Below are positions 28,854-37,103 of a stretch of 64,000 bases of DNA, piece by piece. The notes below the pieces were generated by a model. The model did no database searches, was not told where the DNA came from, and worked only from the letters and a program-made list of their open reading frames with translations. The position numbers were made by a program, and so were the translations under genes. How positions within the stretch are numbered: the stretch's first letter is position 1; the number at the start of each line of letters is the position of its first letter. Source of the DNA: Enterovibrio coralii (lineage in GTDB: Bacteria > Pseudomonadota > Gammaproteobacteria > Enterobacterales > Vibrionaceae); assembly GCF_001559595.1 (NCBI RefSeq), contig NZ_LNTY01000030.1, positions 1-64,000 of the forward strand. The letters are read 5' to 3'.

Positions 28854-29762
28854 TTATAAGTACTGGACGCCGCGATGTTCGGTGAGAAAGGCTTTATACG
28901 CATCAATAAATGCCTTCACGCGTTGCGTCATATGATCGCGCGAGCGAACAATAATATTCATGTCTACGCGCTTAAAGCGATATTCCGAAAGCACTTGAAC
29001 CAATTTGTGCTCGTTCACAAGCTCTGTTACCTGAAGTTCAGGAAGTAAGGCAATGCCGAGTCCATTTGCGGCGAGCAACCTAGCGATATCCATAGAATCC
29101 GAAGTCACTCGCCCAGATATATCGACAGACTTTTCGGTGCCATCTATGTCTATATAAGGCCAATTCTTTTCTGCGTTCGGACAATTTATATTGGCAATAC
29201 ATAAATGATTAGAAAGTTGAGTTGGGGTTTGCGGAATGCCAAATGTGTTTAAATAATCGGGTGATGCATAACAACAGAAATTACATTCAAATATTTTAAT
29301 GGCAACTAATGATTGGTCTTCGGGCATGATAGGGGAAATCATTAAATCACAATCAGGCATTGATAATAATTGCTTTGGCGTTAGTGTGACCAAATCCAAT
29401 TGAATATTTGGGTAACGTTTTAAAAAGTCAGTAATAAAACTTTCGCTCAGCCATCTTGCCATAGGGTGCAACAAGCCAAGTCTCAGTTTGCCCTTCACAT
29501 CCTGCTCATTGTTCCCCAGAGACTCTAAGCCTCTGTCCCAGGCCTGCGTGACTGCGAGGCTTGTCTTAAATATTTTCTTTCCTTGTGGCGTGAGTGATAA
29601 CTCTCGGTTGCCGCGATGTAAAAGCTTTAGATTGAGTTGTTCTTCAAGCAATTTAATTTTACGACTTAAGGTGGGCTGAGTAACACCGAGTTGGCGTGCT
29701 GCTGAAACAAAGCTGCCTTTTTCAGCAACCGTAATAAACATGCGTAAAGAATCTAAATCCAT
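28854..29762 (-). CDS. LysR-type regulator divergent from the cytochrome operon
   Basis: The N-terminal winged helix-turn-helix is typical: LRMFITVAEKGSFVSAARQLGVTQPTLSRKIKLLEEQL. The 200-residue C-terminal co-inducer domain has the usual alternating pattern, with an FCCYASPDYL segment. At 302 residues its length is normal. It is divergent from the porin gene at 29927 with a 164-base gap between the two starts; LysR regulators usually control such a neighbour, so it is the best candidate to regulate the eight-gene electron-transfer operon. The inducer is unknown. Confidence 0.9.
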   Translation of the reverse strand: MDLDSLRMFITVAEKGSFVSAARQLGVTQPTLSRKIKLLEEQLNLKLLHRGNRELSLTPQGKKIFKTSLAVTQAWDRGLESLGNNEQDVKGKLRLGLLHPMARWLSESFITDFLKRYPNIQLDLVTLTPKQLLSMPDCDLMISPIMPEDQSLVAIKIFECNFCCYASPDYLNTFGIPQTPTQLSNHLCIANINCPNAEKNWPYIDIDGTEKSVDISGRVTSDSMDIARLLAANGLGIALLPELQVTELVNEHKLVQVLSEYRFKRVDMNIIVRSRDHMTQRVKAFIDAYKAFLTEHRGVQYL

Positions 29763-29926
29763 AACCTACTTTTTACCACTAATAACAAGCAAGATACATT
29801 TGGGTTGATCTCCATCTCGTTATTCATTTTTTGAAATGGGGTCATTCAATTTTTGCGTCTCATAAAAATAAACCCCATCGAATACCATAAGTCAATTCCA
29901 ATCTAAAATTAATATAAGAGTCAATA

Positions 29927-30883
29927 ATGAAGACTAAAGCAGTGGCCTCCTTAGTGGCAGGTTTATTTATTGCTCCGGTATATGCGCAAGTGGAATTGCC
30001 TAAGCCAGAGTTTTACGGTGCCATTCAAGGGCAATTGACGTGGGAAGACGGCAAAGATCATCAAACCCAGCTTCAAGAAGCATTAGTGGGTCTACACGGT
30101 TTTATTCCCGCTGAACATTTCCGCATGCGCTACAAGCTGGCCGCGGAGTATTCAGAGACCAATCCAAATCCCGAAGAGCAGGATGAAATCATTGTCAGCG
30201 AAGCAAACCTGCTGTTTGTTTCAAAGCAATTTGGTGGCTTGTATGTCGGGCAAGGCACGACGGGCTCTTGGCAAGATTTGTACAGCAAAGTCGATATCTT
30301 CGATTCAACCAACATGAAGCGTGCTGGCGGCAATGAAAGCTTGTTCCGTCAAGGCTATTACGGCACTAACATCCTTGCTTACGCGTCACCAAGTTTTCAT
30401 AACTTCTCTTTCAAAGTCGCGGCCATGTCTCCTAACGAAACCAACGGCGCAGATATCGATGTGCTGGGTTTGCGTGCGTTGTATAACGCCAAAAACTTTA
30501 GCTTGGTATTGAACCGCGCTGAGATGGATGAAAAGCAAGTCGCAACGGGTTATACCCGCTGGGCATTAGCCTCAAGCTACAAAATGGGTAATGCGTATTT
30601 GGCGGGTCTTGTTGAGTACAACGAGAAAGATCCGCTCGGCGATAGCTGGGTTTACGCCGTTTCAGGCAAATATACCGCAGACAAAATGTCTTATCGCCTT
30701 GGTGCCCAAACCAAGCAATGGGAAGACGATGCGAAGAACGTGGACAAGGAAGACGAAACACTTCTTCTGGCCAACGTTTCCTACCAATTCCACCCGAATG
30801 CATCGCTTTACGCAGAAGTGGCGGAGTACCTCGAAGATTCTCAAAACGACAAGATCAATGTCGGTCTTGTTGCCCACTTCTAA
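29927..30883 (+). CDS. Gram-negative porin, first gene of the operon
   Basis: A signal peptide (MKTKAVASLVAGLFIAPVYAQ) is followed by VELPKPEFYGAIQGQLTWE and a series of beta strands with aromatic ends, finishing with the C-terminal Phe (INVGLVAHF), which is the outer-membrane insertion signal. At 318 residues it is a 16-stranded general porin type. It opens an operon of redox and copper genes, so it may admit their substrate or a metal; this is inference. The next gene begins 9 bases after its stop. Confidence 0.85.
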   Translation: MKTKAVASLVAGLFIAPVYAQVELPKPEFYGAIQGQLTWEDGKDHQTQLQEALVGLHGFIPAEHFRMRYKLAAEYSETNPNPEEQDEIIVSEANLLFVSKQFGGLYVGQGTTGSWQDLYSKVDIFDSTNMKRAGGNESLFRQGYYGTNILAYASPSFHNFSFKVAAMSPNETNGADIDVLGLRALYNAKNFSLVLNRAEMDEKQVATGYTRWALASSYKMGNAYLAGLVEYNEKDPLGDSWVYAVSGKYTADKMSYRLGAQTKQWEDDAKNVDKEDETLLLANVSYQFHPNASLYAEVAEYLEDSQNDKINVGLVAHF

Positions 30884-30892
30884 GGAGCTGTT

Positions 30893-31366
30893 ATGCGCAA
30901 GATAGTGTTGCTGGCAGCCTCAGCGTTATCGTTTGGGGCTCATGCGGGATTAACGGTGTCGGACTGCGTGATCAGAGAGCCTGCGCCGGGTAAGGATATG
31001 ACGGCGTTGTACCTGAACATTCACTTTGAAAACACCGACGAAATAAAGGCACTTCGTATGCCTGCTAACGAAGATGTGGTTGGTGCGGAAGTGCGCGATT
31101 TGGCCAGTATCGTTGAGCTGCACACCACGCAGATGGCTGACGGCGTGATGAAGATGCGTCGTGTACCCAAAATCAAAATTTTGGAAGGCGATAACGCACT
31201 AAAGCCTGGTGGCAATCACATCATGCTGAAGGGATTAAAGGCGCAGCCTAAAGCAGGTGATATTTACCCTGTGACGGTGTGGATGACTTACACCGAAGAT
31301 CTGCAATGTGACGCTGTGGTGAAGAGCAGTGCAGACATTGCAACCGCGCAGGAGACGACCAAGTGA
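30893..31366 (+). CDS. PCuAC-type copper chaperone
   Basis: A signal peptide (MRKIVLLAASALSFGAHA) precedes the PCuAC domain. The copper-binding pattern is present: ELHTTQMADGVMKM gives His and Met ligands, and NHIMLKGL gives the second His-x-Met pair. These periplasmic proteins bind Cu(I) and deliver it to cytochrome oxidase or other copper sites, usually together with SCO proteins. Here SCO (34782) and thioredoxin-like (35333) genes share the operon. The Met-rich motif is complete. Confidence 0.85.
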   Translation: MRKIVLLAASALSFGAHAGLTVSDCVIREPAPGKDMTALYLNIHFENTDEIKALRMPANEDVVGAEVRDLASIVELHTTQMADGVMKMRRVPKIKILEGDNALKPGGNHIMLKGLKAQPKAGDIYPVTVWMTYTEDLQCDAVVKSSADIATAQETTK

Positions 31367-31986
31367 AAAAGCTATTCGCTGAAGCGCGCAATGTAAAGCG
31401 CGCCGTGGTCGCTTTGCTGGTTGCAGTGGGCATGGGTTTAGGCTTGTTGTCTGCGTTGCCTGCAACAGAAGTGATGCATGCATTGAGCACCAATGAATTC
31501 TGTTCATCGTGTCACACCATGGAGCCAATGGCAGAAACCTTTGCGCAGTCGATTCATGGCGGTAATAACTCGCAAGGCTTTGTCGCGGAATGTGTGGATT
31601 GTCACTTGCCAAAGTCTAACGTGGTTGAGGAGCTTTACGTTAAAGGTACGTCGGGCATGCGCCACCTTTGGGGGGAGTATGTGCTGGGGATGGAAAACCT
31701 AGACTATCAAGCTCTGCATGAGAAGCGCACTGACTTTGTGTTCGACTCCGGCTGTGAAAGTTGCCACAAACAAATCGAACCACGTGCTGTGGCAGCGACG
31801 GAAGCATCTTCCATTGCTGACCAAACGCACCAACTGGCATTCAATCGCAAAGAGACTGACGCCAACTTCCAATGTTCTTCCTGTCACTACGACATTGCTC
31901 ACCCGGGTCTAAAACGCAACATGCGCCTGAGAGAAGAAAAGCTTCTTGAGACGCTGGCTGCTCTGCAAGAAGGAACAAACTCATGA
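31363..31986 (+). CDS. NapC/NirT-type tetraheme cytochrome c
   Basis: After an N-terminal membrane anchor (AVVALLVAVGMGLGLLSAL), four CxxCH sites follow: FCSSCH, ECVDCH, GCESCH and QCSSCH. This is the layout of the NapC/NirT/CymA family, which takes electrons from quinol in the membrane and passes them to periplasmic partners. At 207 residues it has the usual length. It starts at GTG 31363, overlapping the upstream stop by 4 bases, so the genes are translationally coupled. The downstream partners are presumably the cytochromes encoded in the same operon. Confidence 0.9.
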   Translation: MKKLFAEARNVKRAVVALLVAVGMGLGLLSALPATEVMHALSTNEFCSSCHTMEPMAETFAQSIHGGNNSQGFVAECVDCHLPKSNVVEELYVKGTSGMRHLWGEYVLGMENLDYQALHEKRTDFVFDSGCESCHKQIEPRAVAATEASSIADQTHQLAFNRKETDANFQCSSCHYDIAHPGLKRNMRLREEKLLETLAALQEGTNS

Positions 31987-33638
31987 GCCTGCGCATGAAA
32001 ACGCTGACTGCTGCCGTTTTGTCGCTGGTGACGTCGTCACCTTTGATGGCCGCGGAAGACATTAATAACGGCTACGAAGACTACACGATTAACCGCACCT
32101 TCGAGACCATGTCGCCAAAAGACAAAGCCATCGCAAACCGCATTATTTATGGCTGTTACATGGGGTGTCACCGTCCAGCGCGAGAAGAAGTCACCGAGTC
32201 GCTGAGTCCTAAACTTGAAGGTTTTGACCCGCAGTATTTCTATGACCAATGGGTCGATATGGATAACGAGCGCAAAGCGGGTATTTCTTCGCAGATGAAG
32301 GAAATCGTTTATCAGTACTCTCCGCATGACATGGCGTCGGTAGCGGTGGTCTTGGGCGAGCGAAAAATGTCCTACAACCCAGAGCCTGAGGTATTGGCAA
32401 GCGATGCGTTCAAGCGTGGTAAGGAAAAGTACGACGCATCGTGCAAGATGTGTCATGGCGAGCAAGGTGCCAGCACCAATCCGGCTTACCCGCCCCTGAA
32501 AGGTCAGATGCCCGCATACATTTTCGAACAAATGACGGCGTATCGTGACGGCAAACGTACCAACCGCCAAGGGCCGATCATGGCACCGTTTGCGCGTATG
32601 CTGAGCGAAGAGGATTACAAAGACATCATCGCGTATGTGTCTGGCAAAGAGTACCGTGCGGTTGAGCGTCGCGAATACATCACGGGTATTGGTATGCCGC
32701 CAGTAAAAGACTTTGTTCTGCCGGATACGGGTCAAATCCAGAACTTTACCGACATCAAAGGGGAAGACAGCGATTACCCGCAAAGCCCAATGAGCTACAC
32801 CATTAGCGAATCTGGCAAAACCGTGTTCGATAACAACACTAAGTTGATGTGGGAACGTGAAAGCTCGCGTATTTGGATGACCGCGGTAGAAGGTCAGGAA
32901 TACTGTGACAGCTTGGAATTGGACGGTTACACCGACTGGCGTTACCCGTTGATGAAGGAGCTGCAGAGTATTGCGGACATGGGCGAATTCCGTCCTGCCA
33001 TCAACACCGATGTGTTTGCCAACATGCCGCGTGCGAACTCAGGTATCTGGACCTTCCCAGTCTCTGATCACCCTGACCACGTTTGGCACGTAGGCTTCCC
33101 GGATGCGCACATCATGGGTCAGCACACGGCATCCACCAAGCTGGTGCGTTGTGTACGTGCTGACAATGGTGCGGCTTACCACAACATGGATTATGTCGAT
33201 AACAAAGATGGAACGGTGACGGAGCGCATTACAGACCGTATGTGGCAACAAAACATCGATTACCAACGCCGTAATTGGGAAGACTCGATTCAGTACTGTG
33301 AAAACCTGAACTACGCAGGGTACGACGATTGGCGTTTGCCAAACATCAAAGAAGCAGTGTCGATTGTTAACTACAACAAAACCTCACCGTCGATTGATGA
33401 AGAGTTTTTCCCGAACACTCCGGTGAAGTATTTCTTCTGGACCAACTCGTCTGATGTAGCGGGACCGACCATCCACATGCGTCCTCTGGGTCTTCGCAAG
33501 AAAGATCAGACCCCTGAAATGCTGGATCTTCGCCATACCGGAGATAACGAAGGCTGGGCTCAGGGTTACCTGATTGGTTCAGGTCTTGGCATGACCAAAG
33601 ACAACCTGTTCTACGCCCGTTGTATCCGTAACCCATAA
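31983..33638 (+). CDS. multidomain cytochrome c with two DUF1566 domains
   Basis: A signal peptide (MSLRMKTLTAAVLSLVTSSPLMA) leads into an N-terminal heme-like site CYMGCH, which has three residues between the cysteines (CX3CH) instead of two. A cytochrome c domain follows with SCKMCHGEQG and a likely distal Met in PIMAPFA. From about residue 265 onward there are two DUF1566 domains (DGYTDWRYPLMKELQSI and AGYDDWRLPNIKEAVSI, with paired Cys). The 551-residue protein is therefore a cytochrome linked to a C-lectin-like binding part. It starts at ATG 31983 with an ATGA overlap. It is likely the central periplasmic component; the substrate is unknown. Confidence 0.85.
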   Translation: MSLRMKTLTAAVLSLVTSSPLMAAEDINNGYEDYTINRTFETMSPKDKAIANRIIYGCYMGCHRPAREEVTESLSPKLEGFDPQYFYDQWVDMDNERKAGISSQMKEIVYQYSPHDMASVAVVLGERKMSYNPEPEVLASDAFKRGKEKYDASCKMCHGEQGASTNPAYPPLKGQMPAYIFEQMTAYRDGKRTNRQGPIMAPFARMLSEEDYKDIIAYVSGKEYRAVERREYITGIGMPPVKDFVLPDTGQIQNFTDIKGEDSDYPQSPMSYTISESGKTVFDNNTKLMWERESSRIWMTAVEGQEYCDSLELDGYTDWRYPLMKELQSIADMGEFRPAINTDVFANMPRANSGIWTFPVSDHPDHVWHVGFPDAHIMGQHTASTKLVRCVRADNGAAYHNMDYVDNKDGTVTERITDRMWQQNIDYQRRNWEDSIQYCENLNYAGYDDWRLPNIKEAVSIVNYNKTSPSIDEEFFPNTPVKYFFWTNSSDVAGPTIHMRPLGLRKKDQTPEMLDLRHTGDNEGWAQGYLIGSGLGMTKDNLFYARCIRNP

Positions 33639-33649
33639 CAATAATGAGT

Positions 33650-33678
33650 GCCCTCAGGCTAACAATCTGAGGGCTTTT
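33650..33678 (+). terminator. hairpin inside the operon, carrying the next gene's ribosome binding site
   Basis: GCCCTCAG and CTGAGGGC form an 8-bp stem with a 9-base loop, followed by TTTT: a terminator-like hairpin in the middle of the operon. The 3' arm contains GAGGG (33669-33673), which is 9 bases before ATG 33683 and is the likely ribosome binding site of the beta-propeller gene. The hairpin could thus both attenuate transcription and mask translation. Confidence 0.7.
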
Positions 33679-33682
33679 CCCT

Positions 33683-34771
33683 ATGAAGAAGATCCTGTTA
33701 CCTCTTACCTTCGCGTTAAGCGCGCAGGTTTCGGCGGAAGAACAACGTTACGTGGATGGTGCGCGCTGGGCGTTTGTGTCGGATGCTGCTTCAACGAAAT
33801 TGGCGGTGGTGGATACCTTTACGCAAAAGCATGTCGATACGCTGAGCCTGAGCGCGATCCCTACGGAACTTGAAGTCTCCGACCTACAAGATTTATTGGT
33901 GTACATCGATGGAAAAACGCCGTCTTTGTACATGTATGACTTGGCTAACGAAAAGCATACCGAGATGCCGCTGTCTTTCGTACCAAATCAAATCGTGTTC
34001 CATCCCGATGGCGCGCAACTGGCGGTTGGCGGCAACGATGCGCTGGTTTTTGTTATGCCGCTCGACAAGAAAATCATGGGTACGTTTGAAGACGTCGACA
34101 GCCCATTTAGCCTGAACTTCGATAACGGCGGCTACAACCTCTACGTTACCGAACAAGACTCTGGAAATACCTTTGTCTATCGCTTTCACGATGGCCATCG
34201 CTCTCAAATGCAGTTAGGTGAAGGACGTGTGTCTGAAATCACCCTGTCGCCGGACGCGCGTCTCGGCATGGTGGCGCAATACAAAGACAACTCTGTGTAT
34301 GTCCGAGATCTGTTCATGGATGCGGAGTTTGGCAAATTCGAGATGCCTGCAACGCCACATCGTCCTTATGTCAGCTCTGACAGTGAGCACATCATTCTTG
34401 CCGCCGACGACGGAAACGGGGTGGTGATTAATGCATGGAGTGGCGAAAAAGTGCGTGATATCAAAGTGGGCGCAAACCCTGGCGCGCTGCGCTCTGGCTG
34501 GCTAGAAACGATTGGGATCGTGTCGTCAGATAGTGCGCTGTCCGTCTTCGATATTGCCCAATCTACACCCGAGAAAACCGTGGCACTGAACGCTCCACTG
34601 GAAGACGTTGTAGTGGTGTCAGATTCGAAAACGCTATTTGCGACCCAAGAGAAATCGTCCTCTTTGTTTGTGTATGACATTCGCACAGCAGCACAGCTTT
34701 CTTCTATCGAAACCGGACTCACCCAGCCACGCCACATGGTCATGGGTATCACCAATACTATCTGTCACTAG
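33683..34771 (+). CDS. secreted beta-propeller (YncE/YVTN-like) protein
   Basis: A signal peptide (MKKILLPLTFALSAQVSA) is followed by about seven repeats of the YVTN/YncE type, recognised by recurrent D-x-x-x-x-x-V-xD segments such as STKLAVVDTFTQKHVDTL and SALSVFDIAQSTPEKTV. At 362 residues the fold is probably a 7-bladed propeller in the periplasm. Similar proteins accompany heme or copper systems (for example NirF-like proteins near cytochrome cd1), but no heme-axial residue pattern is clear here. It starts just after the operon hairpin at 33650-33678. Confidence 0.75.
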   Translation: MKKILLPLTFALSAQVSAEEQRYVDGARWAFVSDAASTKLAVVDTFTQKHVDTLSLSAIPTELEVSDLQDLLVYIDGKTPSLYMYDLANEKHTEMPLSFVPNQIVFHPDGAQLAVGGNDALVFVMPLDKKIMGTFEDVDSPFSLNFDNGGYNLYVTEQDSGNTFVYRFHDGHRSQMQLGEGRVSEITLSPDARLGMVAQYKDNSVYVRDLFMDAEFGKFEMPATPHRPYVSSDSEHIILAADDGNGVVINAWSGEKVRDIKVGANPGALRSGWLETIGIVSSDSALSVFDIAQSTPEKTVALNAPLEDVVVVSDSKTLFATQEKSSSLFVYDIRTAAQLSSIETGLTQPRHMVMGITNTICH

Positions 34772-34781
34772 GAGTGAAACA

Positions 34782-35336
34782 ATGAGAAAGCTGCTGTCCT
34801 CTTCGGCTCTTCTGTGTGCGCTTGTGTCAGGTCATGCACTGGCGAATTTGGACTTCGACCTACAACACGCCACCCTCGGAAACGTGACGGAGAAAAGCTG
34901 GCCCGGGCAATATTTGCTGATAGGCATCGGCTATACCTCTTGTCCAGATATTTGCCCGACGACAGTGATCGACATGGCGGCCACTGTCAGTAAGTTGGGC
35001 GAGAAATCCAGCAAGGTGACACCGCTCTTTATTTCCGTGGATCCGAACCGAGATACCGCAGAGTACATGGATACCTATGTGAAATTCTTTAGCGCGAACA
35101 TGGTGGGCTTGGTTGGTAATGAGGAACAAACCAAACAGGCCATGAAATCCCTGCGCGGTACGTATGGTTATTCCGTAGAAGGTAAACCGGTTTACCCACC
35201 ACTACCTGAACAATACGAAGTGTTCCACTCTGCCTATGTGTATCTCTACAGCCCAGAGGGCATGCTGGTGGACGTTTACGGCTATGGCATGGGTAGTGAC
35301 AAAATAGCGGCTGACATCTCAAGGAATATTCCATGA
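34782..35336 (+). CDS. SCO1/SenC family copper-binding protein
   Basis: A signal peptide (MRKLLSSSALLCALVSGHALA) precedes the thioredoxin fold with the copper-binding motif TSCPDICP (CxxxC) and a conserved His further on (FHSAYVYLYSP). SCO proteins deliver copper to the CuA site of oxidases or reduce its ligands, and they work with PCuAC. The start at ATG 34782 is supported by GGAG 7 bases upstream, and the region before it belongs to the upstream gene. No oxidase genes are present in this operon, so its client here is unknown. Confidence 0.9.
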   Translation: MRKLLSSSALLCALVSGHALANLDFDLQHATLGNVTEKSWPGQYLLIGIGYTSCPDICPTTVIDMAATVSKLGEKSSKVTPLFISVDPNRDTAEYMDTYVKFFSANMVGLVGNEEQTKQAMKSLRGTYGYSVEGKPVYPPLPEQYEVFHSAYVYLYSPEGMLVDVYGYGMGSDKIAADISRNIP

Positions 35337-35842
35337 GGCGAACGTTTCTCGTGCGTCAAGGTTACGCTTTATCAGCGGTACTTTGGCTCTTGTCCGGCTC
35401 GGCTTATGCGTTCGATTCACAGTGTAAACTCCCAACCGAATTTCATGCGGTAAAACCGTATGCATTGCCTGCTAATTTACCGGTCGAGAGCGATAGAAAT
35501 GTCAGCCTAGTGAACTTCTGGGCGGTGTGGTGTGGCCCGTGTTTAAAAGAGCTGCCGATGCTGAGTGAGTTAGCCGCTTCAAGCCGAACATTTGATGTAA
35601 AAAACCTGCATGTTGGCGATAACGATGAAGCCATCAACGGCATGTTCAGCCGCCTTTCTATTACCAACCTTTCCAATGCGCACATTGATGATTTTGATGC
35701 GGTCAGGGAGTTGGGGTTTGTTGGCCTTCCAGCAACCTTAGTGACGGTGAATGGAGCAGTGGAATTTCACGCAACAGGGTACTTAAAAACGCCTGCAGGT
35801 GAACTTCACCAATGGCTGCAATGCTTGGGAGTGTCAGCATGA
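35333..35842 (+). CDS. TlpA-like thioredoxin-fold protein
   Basis: After an N-terminal hydrophobic signal segment (YALSAVLWLLSGSAYA), the protein shows the thioredoxin motif AVWCGPCLKELP and a fold that ends in GLPATLVTVNG with the cis-Pro. TlpA/ResA-type proteins keep heme-attachment or copper-site cysteines reduced in the periplasm. It overlaps the SCO stop by an ATGA and is translationally coupled. This fits a role in maturing the cytochromes or copper sites of this operon. Confidence 0.85.
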   Translation: MRRTFLVRQGYALSAVLWLLSGSAYAFDSQCKLPTEFHAVKPYALPANLPVESDRNVSLVNFWAVWCGPCLKELPMLSELAASSRTFDVKNLHVGDNDEAINGMFSRLSITNLSNAHIDDFDAVRELGFVGLPATLVTVNGAVEFHATGYLKTPAGELHQWLQCLGVSA

Positions 35843-36189
35843 AATGGGTGAAAAAGGCGTTAAATATTTTGGCGGCAGTGAGCCTGCTATCGATGGCTTC
35901 GCCAGTGTTTGCGGATGCCTTGTCTGGCGAGCAACTTTACAAGAATCCGGGACGCGGTGGTTGTATCAATTGCCACGGTGAAGGGGGCAATGTCCCTGTC
36001 ATTCCTTTGTATCCAAAAATTGGTGGGCAGACCGAAATGTACCTGTTCAACCAGATGATGGATTACAAAAACGGTAAGCGCAAAAACGGTCTCTACATGA
36101 CCATGGAAACGGCGATGAAACCTTTCTCCGAAGAGGAAGTGCGTGCGGTGGCTAAGTATCTAGCAGAAGGGGAATGGCCTATAAAGTAA
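35839..36189 (+). CDS. monoheme class I cytochrome c
   Basis: A signal peptide (MKWVKKALNILAAVSLLSMASPVFA) is followed by the heme site GCINCHGEGG and a likely distal Met in MKPFSEEE. At 116 residues (about 90 mature) it is a small soluble periplasmic electron carrier. The start at ATG 35839 overlaps the upstream stop (ATGA). It ends the operon and is followed by a strong terminator. Confidence 0.85.
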   Translation: MKWVKKALNILAAVSLLSMASPVFADALSGEQLYKNPGRGGCINCHGEGGNVPVIPLYPKIGGQTEMYLFNQMMDYKNGKRKNGLYMTMETAMKPFSEEEVRAVAKYLAEGEWPIK

Positions 36190-36219
36190 GTGTATATAGA
36201 TTGACGTTATTTCGAGAGA

Positions 36220-36255
36220 AAAGCCGGGTGTGATGCCCCGGCTTTTCGCTTTTTT
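36220..36255 (+). terminator. intrinsic terminator ending the cytochrome operon
   Basis: AGCCGGG and CCCGGCT form a 7-bp stem, extended by A-T pairs, with an 8-base loop, and a T-rich tail follows. It closes the operon that starts at 29927. Confidence 0.85.
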
Positions 36256-36417
36256 GGTTGTCGACAAACACCGCATTTCTCTTACTGAGAACAGGTTAAA
36301 ATTGCTGGCTATCTCTTTTCGCGGTTTCCGCATTGAAACGAATAAAGATTGTGAATCAAACCTGCCCCCTTGCTGGCGTGATGCACACGGACAGCTGAAG
36401 TATTGAAGGACGTTACG

Positions 36418-37014
36418 TTGAAAAAAGCCATTCTCTTTTTATGTCAGGGGCTCGAAGAATACGAAGCCAGCGTATTCACCGATGCATTGGGTTGGACCAC
36501 AACCTATGGGCTAGAGCCGATTCAACTGGTTACTGTCGGTATCAGGCCAAAGATTAAGTGTGCGTGGAATTTCACCATAGAGCCTGAGTATCAATTGAAT
36601 GATATCGACATTGAAGAGTTTGATGCCTTACTGATCCCCGGTGGAATGACACGCTCGGGGTTTTACGAAGATGCGTTTGACGAGCGGCTTCTGTCTTTAA
36701 TTCGACAATTTGATGAAGCAGGAAAGCTGATAGCGTCTGTCTGTGTCGGCGCAATTCCTATCGCGAAAAGTGGTGTGCTAAAAGGAAGAAATGGCACAAC
36801 GTACCATTTGAGTGAGACTCGTCAGGATCAACTGCGCGAATTGGGTGTTAACGTTATCCAAGAAGCAGTCGTCATCGACGACAATATCATCACCTCCAGA
36901 AGCCCAAGTGCCGCTATGGACGTCGCTTTTGCGGTGGTGGAAAGGCTCACCTCTAAAGCCAATGTAGAACGTATTAAAGAGGGGATGGGCTTTATTGAAA
37001 AGTCGCCGGCCTAG
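36418..37014 (+). CDS. DJ-1/PfpI family protein
   Basis: The family nucleophile lies in ASVCVGAIPIAKSG (Cys in the elbow), and the N-terminal ILFLCQGLEEYEASVF carries the conserved Glu. At about 198 residues it has the normal length. Members include chaperone/deglycase-type and amidotransferase-like proteins; function here is not known. I favour the TTG at 36418, since AAGGA lies 7 bases upstream and the next residues (MKKAILFLCQG) match the family start; a TTG at 36403 is possible. Confidence 0.8.
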   Translation: MKKAILFLCQGLEEYEASVFTDALGWTTTYGLEPIQLVTVGIRPKIKCAWNFTIEPEYQLNDIDIEEFDALLIPGGMTRSGFYEDAFDERLLSLIRQFDEAGKLIASVCVGAIPIAKSGVLKGRNGTTYHLSETRQDQLRELGVNVIQEAVVIDDNIITSRSPSAAMDVAFAVVERLTSKANVERIKEGMGFIEKSPA

Positions 37015-37030
37015 TCACAATTTCGCAATA

Positions 37031-37056
37031 AAAAAACCGGCCTAAGCCGGTTTTTT
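37031..37056. terminator. bidirectional terminator
   Basis: AAAAAACCGGC and GCCGGTTTTTT form a stem with a 4-base loop, A-run on one side and T-run on the other. It lies between the convergent DJ-1 and DcuC genes. Confidence 0.9.
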
Positions 37057-37103
37057 ACGTTCGCAGTTAAGCCAAAGCATATCAGCGATACAGAGAGTGC
37101 ACG

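Noticed and set aside
32037-32783. Large minus-strand reading frame opposite the DUF1566 cytochrome
   Set aside because: It lies wholly within a well-supported coding region and its translation has no recognisable motif.
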